A stretch of DNA of 64,000 bases from Methanofollis sp. UBA420 (GTDB lineage Archaea; Halobacteriota; Methanomicrobia; Methanomicrobiales; Methanofollaceae). Below the pieces are notes generated by a model, which made no database searches, was not told where the DNA came from, and worked only from the letters and a program-made list of their open reading frames with translations. Of this stretch, positions 1-8,355 are shown piece after piece. The stretch spans positions 2,808 to 66,807 of the forward strand of contig NZ_DAGX01000002.1 of assembly GCF_002498315.1 (NCBI RefSeq), given 5' to 3'. Position 1 is the stretch's first letter. Each line of letters starts with the position of its first letter. Both the position numbers and the translations under genes were made by a program.

Positions 1-611
1 GTGCGTGGATTGAAACGTACTTGCATGTTCTACCCCCATGACAACTTTAGGTCGCACCCTTCACGGGTGCGTGGATTGAAACTCCAGGCCACCCCCATCA
101 AAACCGACCACATCCGTCGCACCCTTCACGGGTGCGTGGATTGAAACCCGGTCGCTACCAGTGCGTCGCGCATCGTGGTGGTCGCACCCTTCACGGGTGC
201 GTGGATTGAAACACGAGGACGGGAAAGTCCTCCAGCGTCCCGCTCACCGTCGCACCCTTCACGGGTGCGTGGATTGAAACTCCTCGGTTTTCGGGGCACA
301 TGGCGGAGCGTTGCAGTCGCACCCTTCACGGGTGCGTGGATTGAAACCTCGCCCTCTCCCCCGCGGACGGTAAGCGCGGCGGCACGTCGCACCCTTCACG
401 GGTGCGTGGATTGAAACCAGGAGCTGTGCGGGTACTCGCTCCTCGCCGAGGTCGCACCCTTCACGGGTGCGTGGATTGAAACCCCCCGACGCGGACGATG
501 ACGCTCCGGCCACTAGTCGCACCCTTCACGGGTGCGTGGATTGAAATCCGTACCTGATACGACCTTACCTGGATAATGGAGTCACACCTTCACAGGGGTG
601 TGGACGAAATC
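1..611 (+). CRISPR. CRISPR array, trailing (leader-distal) end, type I-C-like repeat
   Basis: A 32-nt repeat that begins GTCGCACCCTTCACG and ends GTGGATTGAAAC occurs intact at 51, 116, 181, 249, 316, 386, 451 and 516, with the 3' part of another at 1-16. Nine spacers of 33-38 nt separate them (17-50, 83-115, 148-180, 213-248, 281-315, 348-385, 418-450, 483-515, 548-580). The repeat carries a short internal palindrome (GCACCC/GGGTGC) and the ATTGAAAC end typical of repeats processed by Cas5d (subtype I-C); the subtype is inferred from the repeat only. The copy at 516 ends in T instead of C, and the last unit (581-611) is badly decayed. This marks the old end, so the leader and cas genes should lie to the left, outside the window. 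No cas gene is visible here. Confidence 0.97.
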
Positions 612-768
612 ACTGTCGGTCATCTCTTTAGGGGAGTGCCGGTGAGGGTATCAGGAGGGTGATCACCGGATTTTACTATTTTTCACCTGTATTGGTGCCT
701 CAATTCTGTTCCTTCTGATCACATCACCGATTCCTGGTGCTGCCTGAGCATATTGCATATGGGGAATA

Positions 769-776
769 TTATATAT
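769..776 (+). promoter_or_regulatory. Candidate TATA box upstream of the proline degradation genes
   Basis: The 300-bp gap between the CRISPR array and the aldehyde dehydrogenase holds no convincing gene. It contains TTATATAT at 769-776, a good archaeal TATA match, which would place a start site near 800 and leave a leader of about 110 nt. No operator-like dyad was recognised. Confidence 0.4.
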
Positions 777-911
777 CCTCTCGATATCTTCACCATGGAC
801 TCTCATATCGGTACCGGGCCGCCCGGACCGAAAGCCCGCGACGCTGCCGGGATCGATACCGGCCCTGCCATCCCCGACGCGGCGATGGAGGGCCTCTGAG
901 AGGTGAAGATG

Positions 912-2474
912 ATGAAACAGAAGATTACCTATGTATCCCTTGAATCGGACGAGAGCATGCACCAGTTCTACGAGGCGGCGCTCGCGGAGATCGAACGCAC
1001 CCTCGGCCACCGCCACCCGCTCTATATCGGGGGCAAGGAGTTCGCCCCTGTCGACGAGTTCGTGGTGCGCTCGCCCATCGACCGGGACATCGTGATCGGC
1101 CACTTCCAGAAGGCAGGAAAAAACGAGGCCGAAGCCGCGATCAGGGTCGCGAAAGGGGCCTTCCCGGCATGGAGCCGGACCGATCCCGAGGAGCGTGTCG
1201 AGACCATCGGGCGCGTTGCCGACATCCTGGAGGAGGAGATCTTCGCCCTTGCGGCCCTGATCACCCTCGAATCCGGGAAGACGCGAACCGAAGCCGTCGC
1301 CGAGGTCGGCGAGGCGATCGACATGATCCGGTACCACTGTCTGGTCTACGACAGAGCCAACAGTTTCGTCTTCAGGATGACGCCCGAGGTGCGGGGCGGC
1401 ATGAACTACAGCGTGATGAGGCCCCACGGCGTCTGGGCCGTCATATCGCCCTTCAACTTCCCGCTCGACCTTGCGGCCGGGATGGCGTCTGCGGCCCTGC
1501 TCACCGAGAACACCATCGTCATGAAGCCGTCGAGCGCCGCGCCTCTCTCCTGCATCATGCTGTACGAGGCATTCGAGGAGGCTGGCGTCCCGCCGGGCGC
1601 CGTCAACCTCGTCACCGGCCCGGGCGCCACCTTCGGCGAGGTCGTCACCACCCACCCGGACGTCGACGGCATCGCCTTCACCGGGTCGCATGAGGCCGGG
1701 ATGTGGCTTCAGCGCGCCTTCGCCGTGAAGCAGCACTACCCGAAACCCGTGATCACCGAGATGGGGGGCAAGAACCCCTGCATCGTCACGGAGAAGGCCG
1801 ACCTTGAGAAGGCCGCCGAAGGGGTTGTGCGGGCCGCCTTCGGTTATGGCGGGCAGAAGTGCAGCTCCACGTCGCGTCTCTATATCCAGGAGAGCGTGGT
1901 CGAGGAGTTCGGCCGGGCGCTGATCAGGCGGACGGCAGACCTGGTGGTCGGCGACCCGCGGCGGCGTGACGCCTTCTTCGGTCCGCTCATCTCGGCGCAT
2001 GCCCTGCAGACCTACGAGGACGCCGTCGCCCTCTGCAGGCAGGACGGCGGGCATATCCTCACAGGCGGGGAGGTGCTCCGCGACGGCGACCTGGCCCGGG
2101 GCTATTATGTGCGCCCGACCATCGCCGCCGGCCTCCCGCAGGACCACCCCCTGATGAAAAAAGAACTCTTCGTGCCCTTCCTCTGCGCCCGCACCTTCAC
2201 GACGCTGGAGGAGGCCCTCCTCCTCGCCAATGACACGGAGTACGGCCTGACAGCCGGCATCTTCTCCGAAGACGAGGACGAGGTCAGGTACTTCTTCGAC
2301 ACCATCCGTGCGGGCGTCTGCTATGCGAACAGGCAGGGCGGGGCGACGACCGGCGCCTGGCCGGGGTACCAGTCCTTCGGCGGGTGGATGGCGAGCGGTT
2401 CGACCGGCAAAGGGGTTGGAGGGCCGTATTATCTCCTCTCCTTCCTCAGGGAGCAGGCACGGACCTCCCTCTGA
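912..2474 (+). CDS. L-glutamate gamma-semialdehyde (1-pyrroline-5-carboxylate) dehydrogenase
   Basis: An aldehyde dehydrogenase superfamily protein of about 520 residues. It should oxidise the P5C/glutamate semialdehyde made by proline dehydrogenase to glutamate with NAD(P)+. The substrate-side signature VISPFNFP, the catalytic Glu motif ITEMGGKNP and the catalytic Cys motif GYGGQKCSSTSR are all present. The GGQKCS form is characteristic of the P5CDH/RocA branch rather than general ALDHs. The start is placed at ATG 912 because GGTGA (902-906) lies 5 nt upstream; ATG 909 and GTG 903 are alternatives in the same frame. The next gene, 38 nt downstream, is proline dehydrogenase, which supports the assignment and suggests one transcript. 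ALDH subfamilies are easily confused, so substrate is inferred from motif plus neighbour. Confidence 0.88.
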   Translation: MKQKITYVSLESDESMHQFYEAALAEIERTLGHRHPLYIGGKEFAPVDEFVVRSPIDRDIVIGHFQKAGKNEAEAAIRVAKGAFPAWSRTDPEERVETIGRVADILEEEIFALAALITLESGKTRTEAVAEVGEAIDMIRYHCLVYDRANSFVFRMTPEVRGGMNYSVMRPHGVWAVISPFNFPLDLAAGMASAALLTENTIVMKPSSAAPLSCIMLYEAFEEAGVPPGAVNLVTGPGATFGEVVTTHPDVDGIAFTGSHEAGMWLQRAFAVKQHYPKPVITEMGGKNPCIVTEKADLEKAAEGVVRAAFGYGGQKCSSTSRLYIQESVVEEFGRALIRRTADLVVGDPRRRDAFFGPLISAHALQTYEDAVALCRQDGGHILTGGEVLRDGDLARGYYVRPTIAAGLPQDHPLMKKELFVPFLCARTFTTLEEALLLANDTEYGLTAGIFSEDEDEVRYFFDTIRAGVCYANRQGGATTGAWPGYQSFGGWMASGSTGKGVGGPYYLLSFLREQARTSL

Positions 2475-2512
2475 ACCCAACCTTTTTCCCCTCGCCCTGC
2501 CCATTCCCGGTC

Positions 2513-3319
2513 ATGGCAGGTCCTGACAGGCGCTGGTTTCTTCCCGACCTCGACGCGGCGGTGCTTTGGTGCGACGAGAGGAATCGCCAGGGCATCAGCT
2601 GCAGCATCAGCCCCCTCGGCGAGTACGTGCAGGACCGTGACGCCGCGCGGGAGGCCGCATCAGAGTGCCGTGCCGCCGTCAGGGCCGTCGAGGCGCACGC
2701 GCTCGACGCCTCGGTCGCGGTGAAACTCTCTGCTCTTGGTGCAGTCTTCGATAGGGACGGGTGCATGGCGCACCTCGGACGCATCATGGACGAGGCGAAG
2801 AGGCGAGGGGTCAGGGTGGAGATCGACATGGAAGGGCGAAACCTTGTCGACTTCACCCTTGCAGCGGCAGGACGCATGGCCGGGGAAGGGCACCGGGTGA
2901 CGCTGGCCGTCCAGGCCTATCTCCAGAGGGCCGCCGCCGACCTCGGTGCGATGGAGGAGGCCGGGATCAGGCCACGGCTTGTCAAGGGAGCATATCTCGG
3001 CGACACCCGCAACTTCGAGTTGATCCAGCAGCAGTTCCGGGCCCTGGCCGCCTCACTCCTCTCCTCCCGCACACCCTTCTCGGTGGGGACCCATGACCCC
3101 GACCTTGTGGAATGGCTGACCGCCCATGCGGAGAGCCGCGACCTGGTGGAGTTCGGCTTTCTGATGGGCCTTGCCGACCAGACCAAGACGGCGATGGCCG
3201 CGGACGGCTGGAAGGTCTCCGAATACGTGCCGTACGGCCGGAGGGGATCGATATATGAGGCGCGGCGGCTGCAGTACCTCGACCGTCTCCGCGACCTCGG
3301 CCGGTCGCCCCTCCCCTGA
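2513..3319 (+). CDS. Proline dehydrogenase (monofunctional, FAD)
   Basis: About 268 residues, a TIM-barrel PRODH of the short monofunctional type. Conserved blocks are in family order: VAVKLSALG (about 68-76), VEIDMEGRNLVDF, VQAYLQRA, RLVKGAYLGD (about 155-164), GTHD, EFGFLMG and VPYGRRGSIYEARR near the C-terminus. It oxidises L-proline to P5C and passes electrons to a quinone-type acceptor in bacteria; the acceptor in a methanogen is unknown. ATG 2513 was chosen because upstream codons in the same frame overlap the aldehyde dehydrogenase and show no PRODH similarity. It ends one base before the stop of the convergent SRAP gene. Together with the upstream P5CDH and the nearby glutamate dehydrogenase it gives a full proline-to-2-oxoglutarate route, which is uncommon in methanogens. 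Confidence 0.9.
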   Translation: MAGPDRRWFLPDLDAAVLWCDERNRQGISCSISPLGEYVQDRDAAREAASECRAAVRAVEAHALDASVAVKLSALGAVFDRDGCMAHLGRIMDEAKRRGVRVEIDMEGRNLVDFTLAAAGRMAGEGHRVTLAVQAYLQRAAADLGAMEEAGIRPRLVKGAYLGDTRNFELIQQQFRALAASLLSSRTPFSVGTHDPDLVEWLTAHAESRDLVEFGFLMGLADQTKTAMAADGWKVSEYVPYGRRGSIYEARRLQYLDRLRDLGRSPLP

Positions 3320-3320
3320 C

Positions 3321-3923
3321 TCACCACCACCGCGTCTGTGCCAGGGGTGCGATGAGGGAGGGGTCGTCGTTTGCCGGGTCATTGACCCTGCTCCCCACAG
3401 GGGCCACGGTCATCGTCTCCGCCGGGACGGGCCCGAGGAGTCCGGCGGGGTCGTCCCCTGCAAGCCATGCCGCCTCCCTCTCCTGCCCCAGGACTGCGGG
3501 CATGCGGGAGTGGACCTGCGCCACGAGCACGTTTGCGTCCGTCGTGACGATGACGAACGACCCCCGATCGTACAGCCCCGCGAAGGCGAAGAGGGGTTCC
3601 TCTTTCAAGGTGAAATAGAAAGGCCTCTTCAGGGCGTCCCACTCGTAGAAACCGGTGGCCGGGACAAGGCACCGCCCGCCGTCGAGGAGGCGGGCGAAGA
3701 CCGGCCTTTCAGCGAGGTTCTCCGCGCGGGCATTAACGATCAGGGGCGTGCCCGGAAACCCCCAGCGAGCAGGGAGGATACGCCTTTTTCCGTCCCCCGT
3801 AACGATGGGGAGTACCTGGCCGGGTGCGGCATTGTAGCGCGGTCTTTTGAGGATGTCCTCCCCCTCCGCGCCGAAACGCACGCTGATCCTCTCGGGAGCG
3901 GCGATGGCGAAGCGTCCGCACAT
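3321..3923 (-). CDS. SRAP/YedK (HMCES) family abasic-site crosslinking protein
   Basis: A 200-residue protein of the SOS response-associated peptidase family, which forms a thiazolidine crosslink with abasic sites in single-stranded DNA. It starts MCGRF, so after Met removal Cys2 is the N-terminal nucleophile required by the family. Further family blocks are RYNAAPGQ, WGFPG, NARAENLAERP, RCLVPATGFYEW (catalytic Glu) and the HSRMP motif with the active-site His. It is the last gene of a leftward run glutamate dehydrogenase, CutA, SRAP, with 25 bp separating it from cutA. Its role is DNA repair and is unrelated to the metabolic neighbours. Confidence 0.95.
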   Translation of the reverse strand: MCGRFAIAAPERISVRFGAEGEDILKRPRYNAAPGQVLPIVTGDGKRRILPARWGFPGTPLIVNARAENLAERPVFARLLDGGRCLVPATGFYEWDALKRPFYFTLKEEPLFAFAGLYDRGSFVIVTTDANVLVAQVHSRMPAVLGQEREAAWLAGDDPAGLLGPVPAETMTVAPVGSRVNDPANDDPSLIAPLAQTRWW

Positions 3924-3948
3924 GGCCGGGTATCGGCGCCTCCTGTAC

Positions 3949-4302
3949 TTAGTCTCTTTGCCCGGCGTCTGGGTGAGGTCCCTCCCTCCGTCCGACCGAC
4001 TCCCTCACCCAGGCAAGGTAGTCGGCATGGCCGCCGACGACCGGGAGGGCGATGATCTCCGGGACATCGTACGGGTGGGCCCCCCCGATCGTCTCTGTCA
4101 GGTTTTCGAGGAGTTCGCCTGTCGTCTTGATCACCATCAACTCCTCCCTTTCATGCTGGATCACTCCCTCCCAGCGGTAGATGGAACCGACCCCCATGAT
4201 GTTCACGCAGGCGGCAAGGCCCTTCCTGACGATCAGGTCGGCGATCCTCTCGGCGTCCCTCGTCGGTGCAGTGCAGAGGACGACGACGACCTCTCCCTTC
4301 AC
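3949..4302 (-). CDS. cutA: CutA divalent cation tolerance protein
   Basis: A 117-residue PII-like trimeric protein of the CutA1 family. Typical blocks are VVLCTAPTRDAERIADLIV, LAACVNIMGVGSIYRWEG, the EEELMVIKTT-like strand and HPYDVPEIIALPV. The family binds Cu and other divalent cations in bacteria, but its archaeal role is not settled. It starts with GTG at 4302, directly abutting the glutamate dehydrogenase stop at 4303, so it is translationally coupled. The C-terminal 15 residues after GRREG look disordered and may be lineage specific. Confidence 0.93.
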   Translation of the reverse strand: MKGEVVVVLCTAPTRDAERIADLIVRKGLAACVNIMGVGSIYRWEGVIQHEREELMVIKTTGELLENLTETIGGAHPYDVPEIIALPVVGGHADYLAWVRESVGRREGPHPDAGQRD

Positions 4303-5550
4303 TCAGACCCACCCCCTCGCGTTCATCGCCTCGACGACATTGCGGACGGCGATGGTGTACGCCGCCTGCCTGAGGGTGAAGTTCTTCTTCTGGGCCGTCT
4401 CGTGGACGGCGTGATAGGTGGAGGTCATCATCGTCTTCAGTCTCTTATCCACCTCTGCGGCGTTCCAGTGGTCCATGTTGAGGTTCTGGACCATCTCATA
4501 GTAGGAAACCACGACCCCGCCGGCATTGCAGAGGAGGTCCGGGACGATCACGGTCCCCTTCTCCTTCAGGACCGCTTCGGCGTCGGTGGTGACAGGGCCG
4601 TTGGCAAACTCCGCCACGATCTTTGCCCTCACCCGCGGTGCGTTCTCGGCAGTTATCGTGTTCTCCAGTGCCGCGGGGATGAGGATGTCCACGTCGAGGG
4701 CAAGAAGTTCTTCGTTGGTGATATTTTCGGCGCCGGGGAAGTCACTGACGTTCCCCGTCTTCTCCTTGTGGTCTTCGAGCCTCCTCACCTCAAGGCCGTT
4801 CCTGTTCAGGACACCGCCTTTGCTGTCGCTCACCGCCACCACCCGCGCTCCGGCGAGGTACTGGCCGAGGACGGCCGCGTGGGTGCCGACGTTCCCGAAA
4901 CCCTGAACCGCCACGGTCGCCCCGCGGAGGTCGATGCCCGCGTCCTCTGCCGCCTCGGCGACGACGTACCACCCGCCCCGCGCCGTGGCGTCTTCCCGCC
5001 CCTCGGACCCGCCGACGGAGAGGGGTTTGCCGGTGATCACCCCGAAGGTCGTCCTTCCGACGATCCGCGAGTACTCGTCCATCATCCATGCCATGACCTT
5101 CGGGCTGGTATAGACGTCAGGGGCCGGGATGTCGGTGTGCGGCCCGACGATGCGGGAGACGCCCATGATGTACCCCCGGCTCAGCCGTTCGAGTTCTCCC
5201 TCCGAGAGTTCCTTCGGGTTGCAGACGATCCCCCCCTTCGCGCCGCCGAGAGGGAGGCCGAAAAGGGCGCATTTCCATGCCATCAGTGCCGCAAGGCCAC
5301 GGATCGTGTCGATCGTCTCGTCGGGGTGGAAGCGTATCCCCCCTTTTGTCGGCCCGCGTGCGTCGTTGTACTGGATCCTGAATGCCTGGAATGTCCTGAT
5401 CCGGCCGGTGTCCATCCTGACCGGGATGGAGAAGTTGAACTCTCGCATCGGTGTCTTCAGGATCGCCTCGACATCCGGGGCAAGGCTGAGGTCATAGGCG
5501 CACTGGCAGATGTGCCCCTTGACGGTCTCAAAGAGGTTGATCTCTGTCAT
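4303..5550 (-). CDS. Glutamate dehydrogenase (Glu/Leu/Phe/Val dehydrogenase family)
   Basis: 415 residues, the usual length of the hexameric archaeal/bacterial GDH. It interconverts glutamate and 2-oxoglutarate plus ammonium. The substrate-binding blocks PTKGGIRFHPD and LPLGGAKGGIVCNP (with the catalytic Lys), the dinucleotide-binding GFGNVG and the late ANGPVTTDAE motif are intact. Coenzyme preference cannot be read safely. It lies 28 bp after a radical SAM gene and is directly coupled to cutA. In combination with the PRODH/P5CDH pair 2 kb away on the other strand it would complete proline breakdown or ammonium assimilation. Confidence 0.95.
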   Translation of the reverse strand: MTEINLFETVKGHICQCAYDLSLAPDVEAILKTPMREFNFSIPVRMDTGRIRTFQAFRIQYNDARGPTKGGIRFHPDETIDTIRGLAALMAWKCALFGLPLGGAKGGIVCNPKELSEGELERLSRGYIMGVSRIVGPHTDIPAPDVYTSPKVMAWMMDEYSRIVGRTTFGVITGKPLSVGGSEGREDATARGGWYVVAEAAEDAGIDLRGATVAVQGFGNVGTHAAVLGQYLAGARVVAVSDSKGGVLNRNGLEVRRLEDHKEKTGNVSDFPGAENITNEELLALDVDILIPAALENTITAENAPRVRAKIVAEFANGPVTTDAEAVLKEKGTVIVPDLLCNAGGVVVSYYEMVQNLNMDHWNAAEVDKRLKTMMTSTYHAVHETAQKKNFTLRQAAYTIAVRNVVEAMNARGWV

Positions 5551-5578
5551 GGAAACACACCTGCATTCCCCTGTGACC

Positions 5579-6526
5579 TCATAAACCTGTGGGCGGCGGG
5601 CGGGGGAACCCTCGGTGGATACCGGCCTTTTCGGCCTCTCTGAGGGCTTCGTCGTACTCGGACGCAGTGATGCGGCGGCCGAGGCCTTCGGGGAGGCCGC
5701 GCCCGCCCTCTGCGGCGTGCCATTCCGGCCGATACTGGGCCATGACGTTCACGTAACTCTCTTTCGAGACCTCCTGCGCGATGAAGCGGAAGACCTCGCG
5801 GCTCCCGGCAAGGCCGTCAGGGAGGACGAGGTGGCGGATGATCAGACCGCGGACGGCGATCCCTTCCTCGTCGACGACGAGGTCGCCGACCTGCTCGTGC
5901 ATCTCCAGGACTGCCTCCTGCATGTACCGGGTGTAGTGCGGGGCATGGGAGAGTCTGCGTGCGGTCTCGTCGTCGCCGTACTTTGCGTCGGGCATGTAGA
6001 TATCCACGATGCCGTCGAGGAGGCGTATGGTCGCCGCACAGTCGTATCCTCCCGTGTTGTAGACAAGGGGGAGGGAGAGGCCCTCTCCGGCGGCGGTCAG
6101 GAGCGCCGCGATGATCTGGGGGACGAAATGGGTCGGGGAGACGAGGTTGATGTTGTGGCACCCGTCGTCCTGGAGGGCGAGCATGATGCGGGCGAGGTCG
6201 TCGCAGGTGATCTCCCGCCCGGCGCCGCACTGGCTGATCTCGTAGTTCTGACAGTATTGACACCGCATCGTGCAGTTGGAAAAAAAGATCGTCCCTGACC
6301 CATGTCTCCCCACGAGTTCGGGTTCTTCCCCGAAGTGCGGGCCGAAACTCGCAAGCTTCGGGAGGCTCCCGCTCCGGCAGAAACCCACCTCCCCGTGCAG
6401 GCGGTCCACCCGGCACTGCCGCGGGCAGAGGGTGCAGGAGGAGAGGCGTTCCCATGCCTCCACGGCACGCCGGGCAAGCTCCCCCGTCTTCAGGAGGCCG
6501 AGATATGACGACGCTCTCCGTCCCAT
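5579..6526 (-). CDS. Radical SAM protein, PflA-like (COG1313 type)
   Basis: A 315-residue radical SAM enzyme. The S-adenosylmethionine/4Fe-4S motif CxxxCxxC is seen as NCTMRCQYCQN. Ahead of it is an extra Cys cluster, CTLCPRQC, followed by GFCRSG (about residues 31-50), which is characteristic of the PflX/COG1313 group often annotated as putative pyruvate formate-lyase activating enzyme. No glycyl radical enzyme gene is nearby, so the true substrate is unknown. It sits 9 bp after the cupredoxin lipoprotein and 28 bp before glutamate dehydrogenase and probably shares their transcript. Confidence 0.88.
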   Translation of the reverse strand: MGRRASSYLGLLKTGELARRAVEAWERLSSCTLCPRQCRVDRLHGEVGFCRSGSLPKLASFGPHFGEEPELVGRHGSGTIFFSNCTMRCQYCQNYEISQCGAGREITCDDLARIMLALQDDGCHNINLVSPTHFVPQIIAALLTAAGEGLSLPLVYNTGGYDCAATIRLLDGIVDIYMPDAKYGDDETARRLSHAPHYTRYMQEAVLEMHEQVGDLVVDEEGIAVRGLIIRHLVLPDGLAGSREVFRFIAQEVSKESYVNVMAQYRPEWHAAEGGRGLPEGLGRRITASEYDEALREAEKAGIHRGFPRPPPTGL

Positions 6527-6535
6527 GGAGTCTGC

Positions 6536-7075
6536 TTATGTGACGACGAAGTCGCCCCGCATCCTCGTGGCATGGGGGTCGCACCTGAAGAAGTACGTCC
6601 CTGGTTCAGACGGTGCGGTGAAGGTGTAGGTGGCCGTGCCCGGCCCTGTCACAAGGTCGCCTTTGAAGATCACGTCCTCGGCCGCGCTCGTCTCATAGAC
6701 CGCAAAGTTGTGCTGGACGCCGGAGTCCTTGTTCTCGAAGGTGATGGTGACTTTCGCTCCTGCCGGGACTTCGATGGTGGAGCGGTCGAAGGCAAGGTTC
6801 TCGGCCGTCAGGGCGATGGTGACCGGTTCTGCGGGCGGTCTCGGTGTGACGGTCGCTGTGGCCGTTTCATTTGCGGTCATATTCGTCGTCAGGGTGGGTG
6901 TCTCGTTTGTGGTCGAGACGGTGGTTTCGTTTGCAGTCGTGGTGATGGTCGGAAGAACTGTCTCTGTCGGTGTCGGAGTCGGCGTCCCTCCCCCCTGCCC
7001 GCCCGTACACCCGGCGGAGAGGGCGAAGGCGGCGATGAACAGGATCAGGGCCAGAAGACCATATCTGCGATTCAT
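6536..7075 (-). CDS. Cupredoxin-domain lipoprotein
   Basis: A 179-residue predicted lipoprotein. An N-terminal signal ends in a lipobox LSAGC (Cys23), followed by a Thr/Pro-rich and N-glycosylation-sequon-rich linker (about 27-80) and a C-terminal cupredoxin fold. All type-1 copper ligands appear to be present: His in VQHNF, then Cys, His and Met in FRCDPHATRM. It should carry single electrons or bind copper at the outer face of the membrane. The start at ATG 7075 fits the signal peptide; longer readings add a non-signal extension. It is the first gene of the leftward run toward the SRAP gene. Its electron partner is unknown. Confidence 0.87.
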   Translation of the reverse strand: MNRRYGLLALILFIAAFALSAGCTGGQGGGTPTPTPTETVLPTITTTANETTVSTTNETPTLTTNMTANETATATVTPRPPAEPVTIALTAENLAFDRSTIEVPAGAKVTITFENKDSGVQHNFAVYETSAAEDVIFKGDLVTGPGTATYTFTAPSEPGTYFFRCDPHATRMRGDFVVT

Positions 7076-7097
7076 GATGGCGGGAGGGCACTGTACT

Positions 7098-7104
7098 CTA
7101 TATA
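7098..7104. promoter_or_regulatory. Candidate TATA element in a 75-bp divergent intergenic gap
   Basis: CTATATA at 7098-7104 is the only strong TATA-like stretch between the divergent cupredoxin gene (start 7075) and the YigZ-like gene (start 7151). It is about 24 bp upstream of the leftward start, the spacing expected for a leaderless transcript, and about 50 bp upstream of the rightward start. It may serve either or both genes. Confidence 0.35.
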
Positions 7105-7150
7105 CCTTTCTCCGGCAGGCGTGTGCCTCTTCAATGCCCGGTCCCACTCT

Positions 7151-7528
7151 ATGAGCATGCAGGAATGTGCGGTAGTGAAATACGAGGTGAAGAAATCGCG
7201 GTTCTACGCCCACCTCTACGAGATCGACGACCCTTCAGACCTTGACGGCATCCTTGCGTCCCATGGGAAGGAATACCGGAATGCCGCCCACCACTGTGCG
7301 GCCGTCAGGTTCCTGGACGGTGCCGTCCCTGTCGAGTCCTTCAAGAACGACCGTGAAGTGGGGCATCCGGGCAAGGCCCTCCTCGAAGTCCTGAAAAAGT
7401 ACTCCCTCGACCGCCACGTCCTTGTCGTCTCCCGCGTCTTTGGCGGGATAAAACTCGGCCCCGGCGGCGTGACGCGGGCCTTCAGGGACGCGGGGGAGGG
7501 GGCGGCGGCGCGCTATGCCAGGCGGTGA
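7151..7528 (+). CDS. YigZ/IMPACT (UPF0029) N-terminal domain protein
   Basis: 125 residues, matching only the N-terminal domain of bacterial YigZ (about 200 residues). Family landmarks are KKSRFYAHLYEI near the start, HHCAAVRF, and the signature FGGIKLGPGGVTRAFRDA near the end. Function is not established; the eukaryotic relative IMPACT regulates Gcn2. ATG 7151 and ATG 7157 are both possible starts. The DUF2115 gene follows on the same strand. Confidence 0.85.
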   Translation: MSMQECAVVKYEVKKSRFYAHLYEIDDPSDLDGILASHGKEYRNAAHHCAAVRFLDGAVPVESFKNDREVGHPGKALLEVLKKYSLDRHVLVVSRVFGGIKLGPGGVTRAFRDAGEGAAARYARR

Positions 7529-7674
7529 CGTCGCCCTGCCGGTACCACCGCTCTTTTCTCCGCGGCCGTCGACCTCGATCTGTGAAATCGTTCGTGCCTG
7601 CATGGCTCTCAGGCATCCTGGGGCGAAAAAATGTGGCCGCCGCCACAGGAGGGACCGATCTTTCTCCTTCCCTG

Positions 7675-8355
7675 ATGTGGGAGGAGGTGCTCGCTCCTGC
7701 AGGGCGGGAGCGGGGCAGGACAGAGATCACCCCCGGCGAGATCGAGGCGACCTGCGCCGCGCTCGGCGCCGCCCTGACAAAGGCGGACCTGCTTGCGGCG
7801 CTCGCCCGAGCGCTCGCCCTGTACTCGGTCACCGATATCGAGGCGATGGTGCGGAACTTCGAGAGGAAGACGGAGACGCTTGACCCCGCGTACCGCCGCC
7901 GCCTCGTACCGAAGGTGAGGGAGGAGACTGTCGGGGCATATCATGATCTCCTCCTCCTCTGCAGGGAGGGGGAGGTGCCCGAAGGCCTGGTCGCGGCCGA
8001 CCTCCCGGCCTATGCGGCGATGGTCGCTGAAGCCTGCCGCACGCGGGTGCAGGCCGGAAAAGCCGTCGACCTCTTCTTTCTCAAATATATCCTCGCCACC
8101 TTCACGATGTACGTCCGCGGCCGCCCGGCGCACCCGCCGGGCACCCCCTTTCCCGGCGGGCTCGAGGTCTACGAGGAGGGTGGGGAGTACTATTGCCCTG
8201 TGCGGGAGAAGGAGGGCGACGTCCCCTACTCCCTCTGCCCCTTCTGCCCGGCGCGGCAGGACACGGGCAGCCGCGCCCTCCACGGCGCCGGTGCAGAGGA
8301 GAGGATAGAAAAAAGAGGGATCATCGAAGAGTCACGCCGGAACTACCATGGCTGA
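7675..8355 (+). CDS. DUF2115 (UPF0305) family protein
   Basis: A 226-residue protein resembling the methanogen family DUF2115/UPF0305, of unknown function. The recognisable part runs from LTKADLLAALARAL to the C-terminal block YYCPVREKEGDVPYSLCPFCPARQ, where Cys residues C-P and C-PFC could bind a metal. HPPGTPFPGG is a further conserved stretch. An open frame extends back to GTG 7525, overlapping the previous stop, but the 150 nt between have markedly lower third-position GC and rare CGA codons, so ATG 7675 is preferred. The last 24 bp overlap the convergent 5'-nucleotidase gene. Confidence 0.72.
   Translation: MWEEVLAPAGRERGRTEITPGEIEATCAALGAALTKADLLAALARALALYSVTDIEAMVRNFERKTETLDPAYRRRLVPKVREETVGAYHDLLLLCREGEVPEGLVAADLPAYAAMVAEACRTRVQAGKAVDLFFLKYILATFTMYVRGRPAHPPGTPFPGGLEVYEEGGEYYCPVREKEGDVPYSLCPFCPARQDTGSRALHGAGAEERIEKRGIIEESRRNYHG

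Noticed and set aside
126..522. Open frames inside the CRISPR array on both strands
   Set aside because: They repeat the same peptide (RVSIHAPVKGAT) because they translate the repeats; not genes.
663..2504. 613-codon open frame opposite the P5CDH gene
   Set aside because: It mirrors a clear ALDH gene in a GC-rich frame and has no domain of its own.
7525..7674. N-terminal extension of the DUF2115 protein from GTG 7525
   Set aside because: Third-position GC falls to about 60 percent and CGA codons appear, unlike the gene body.
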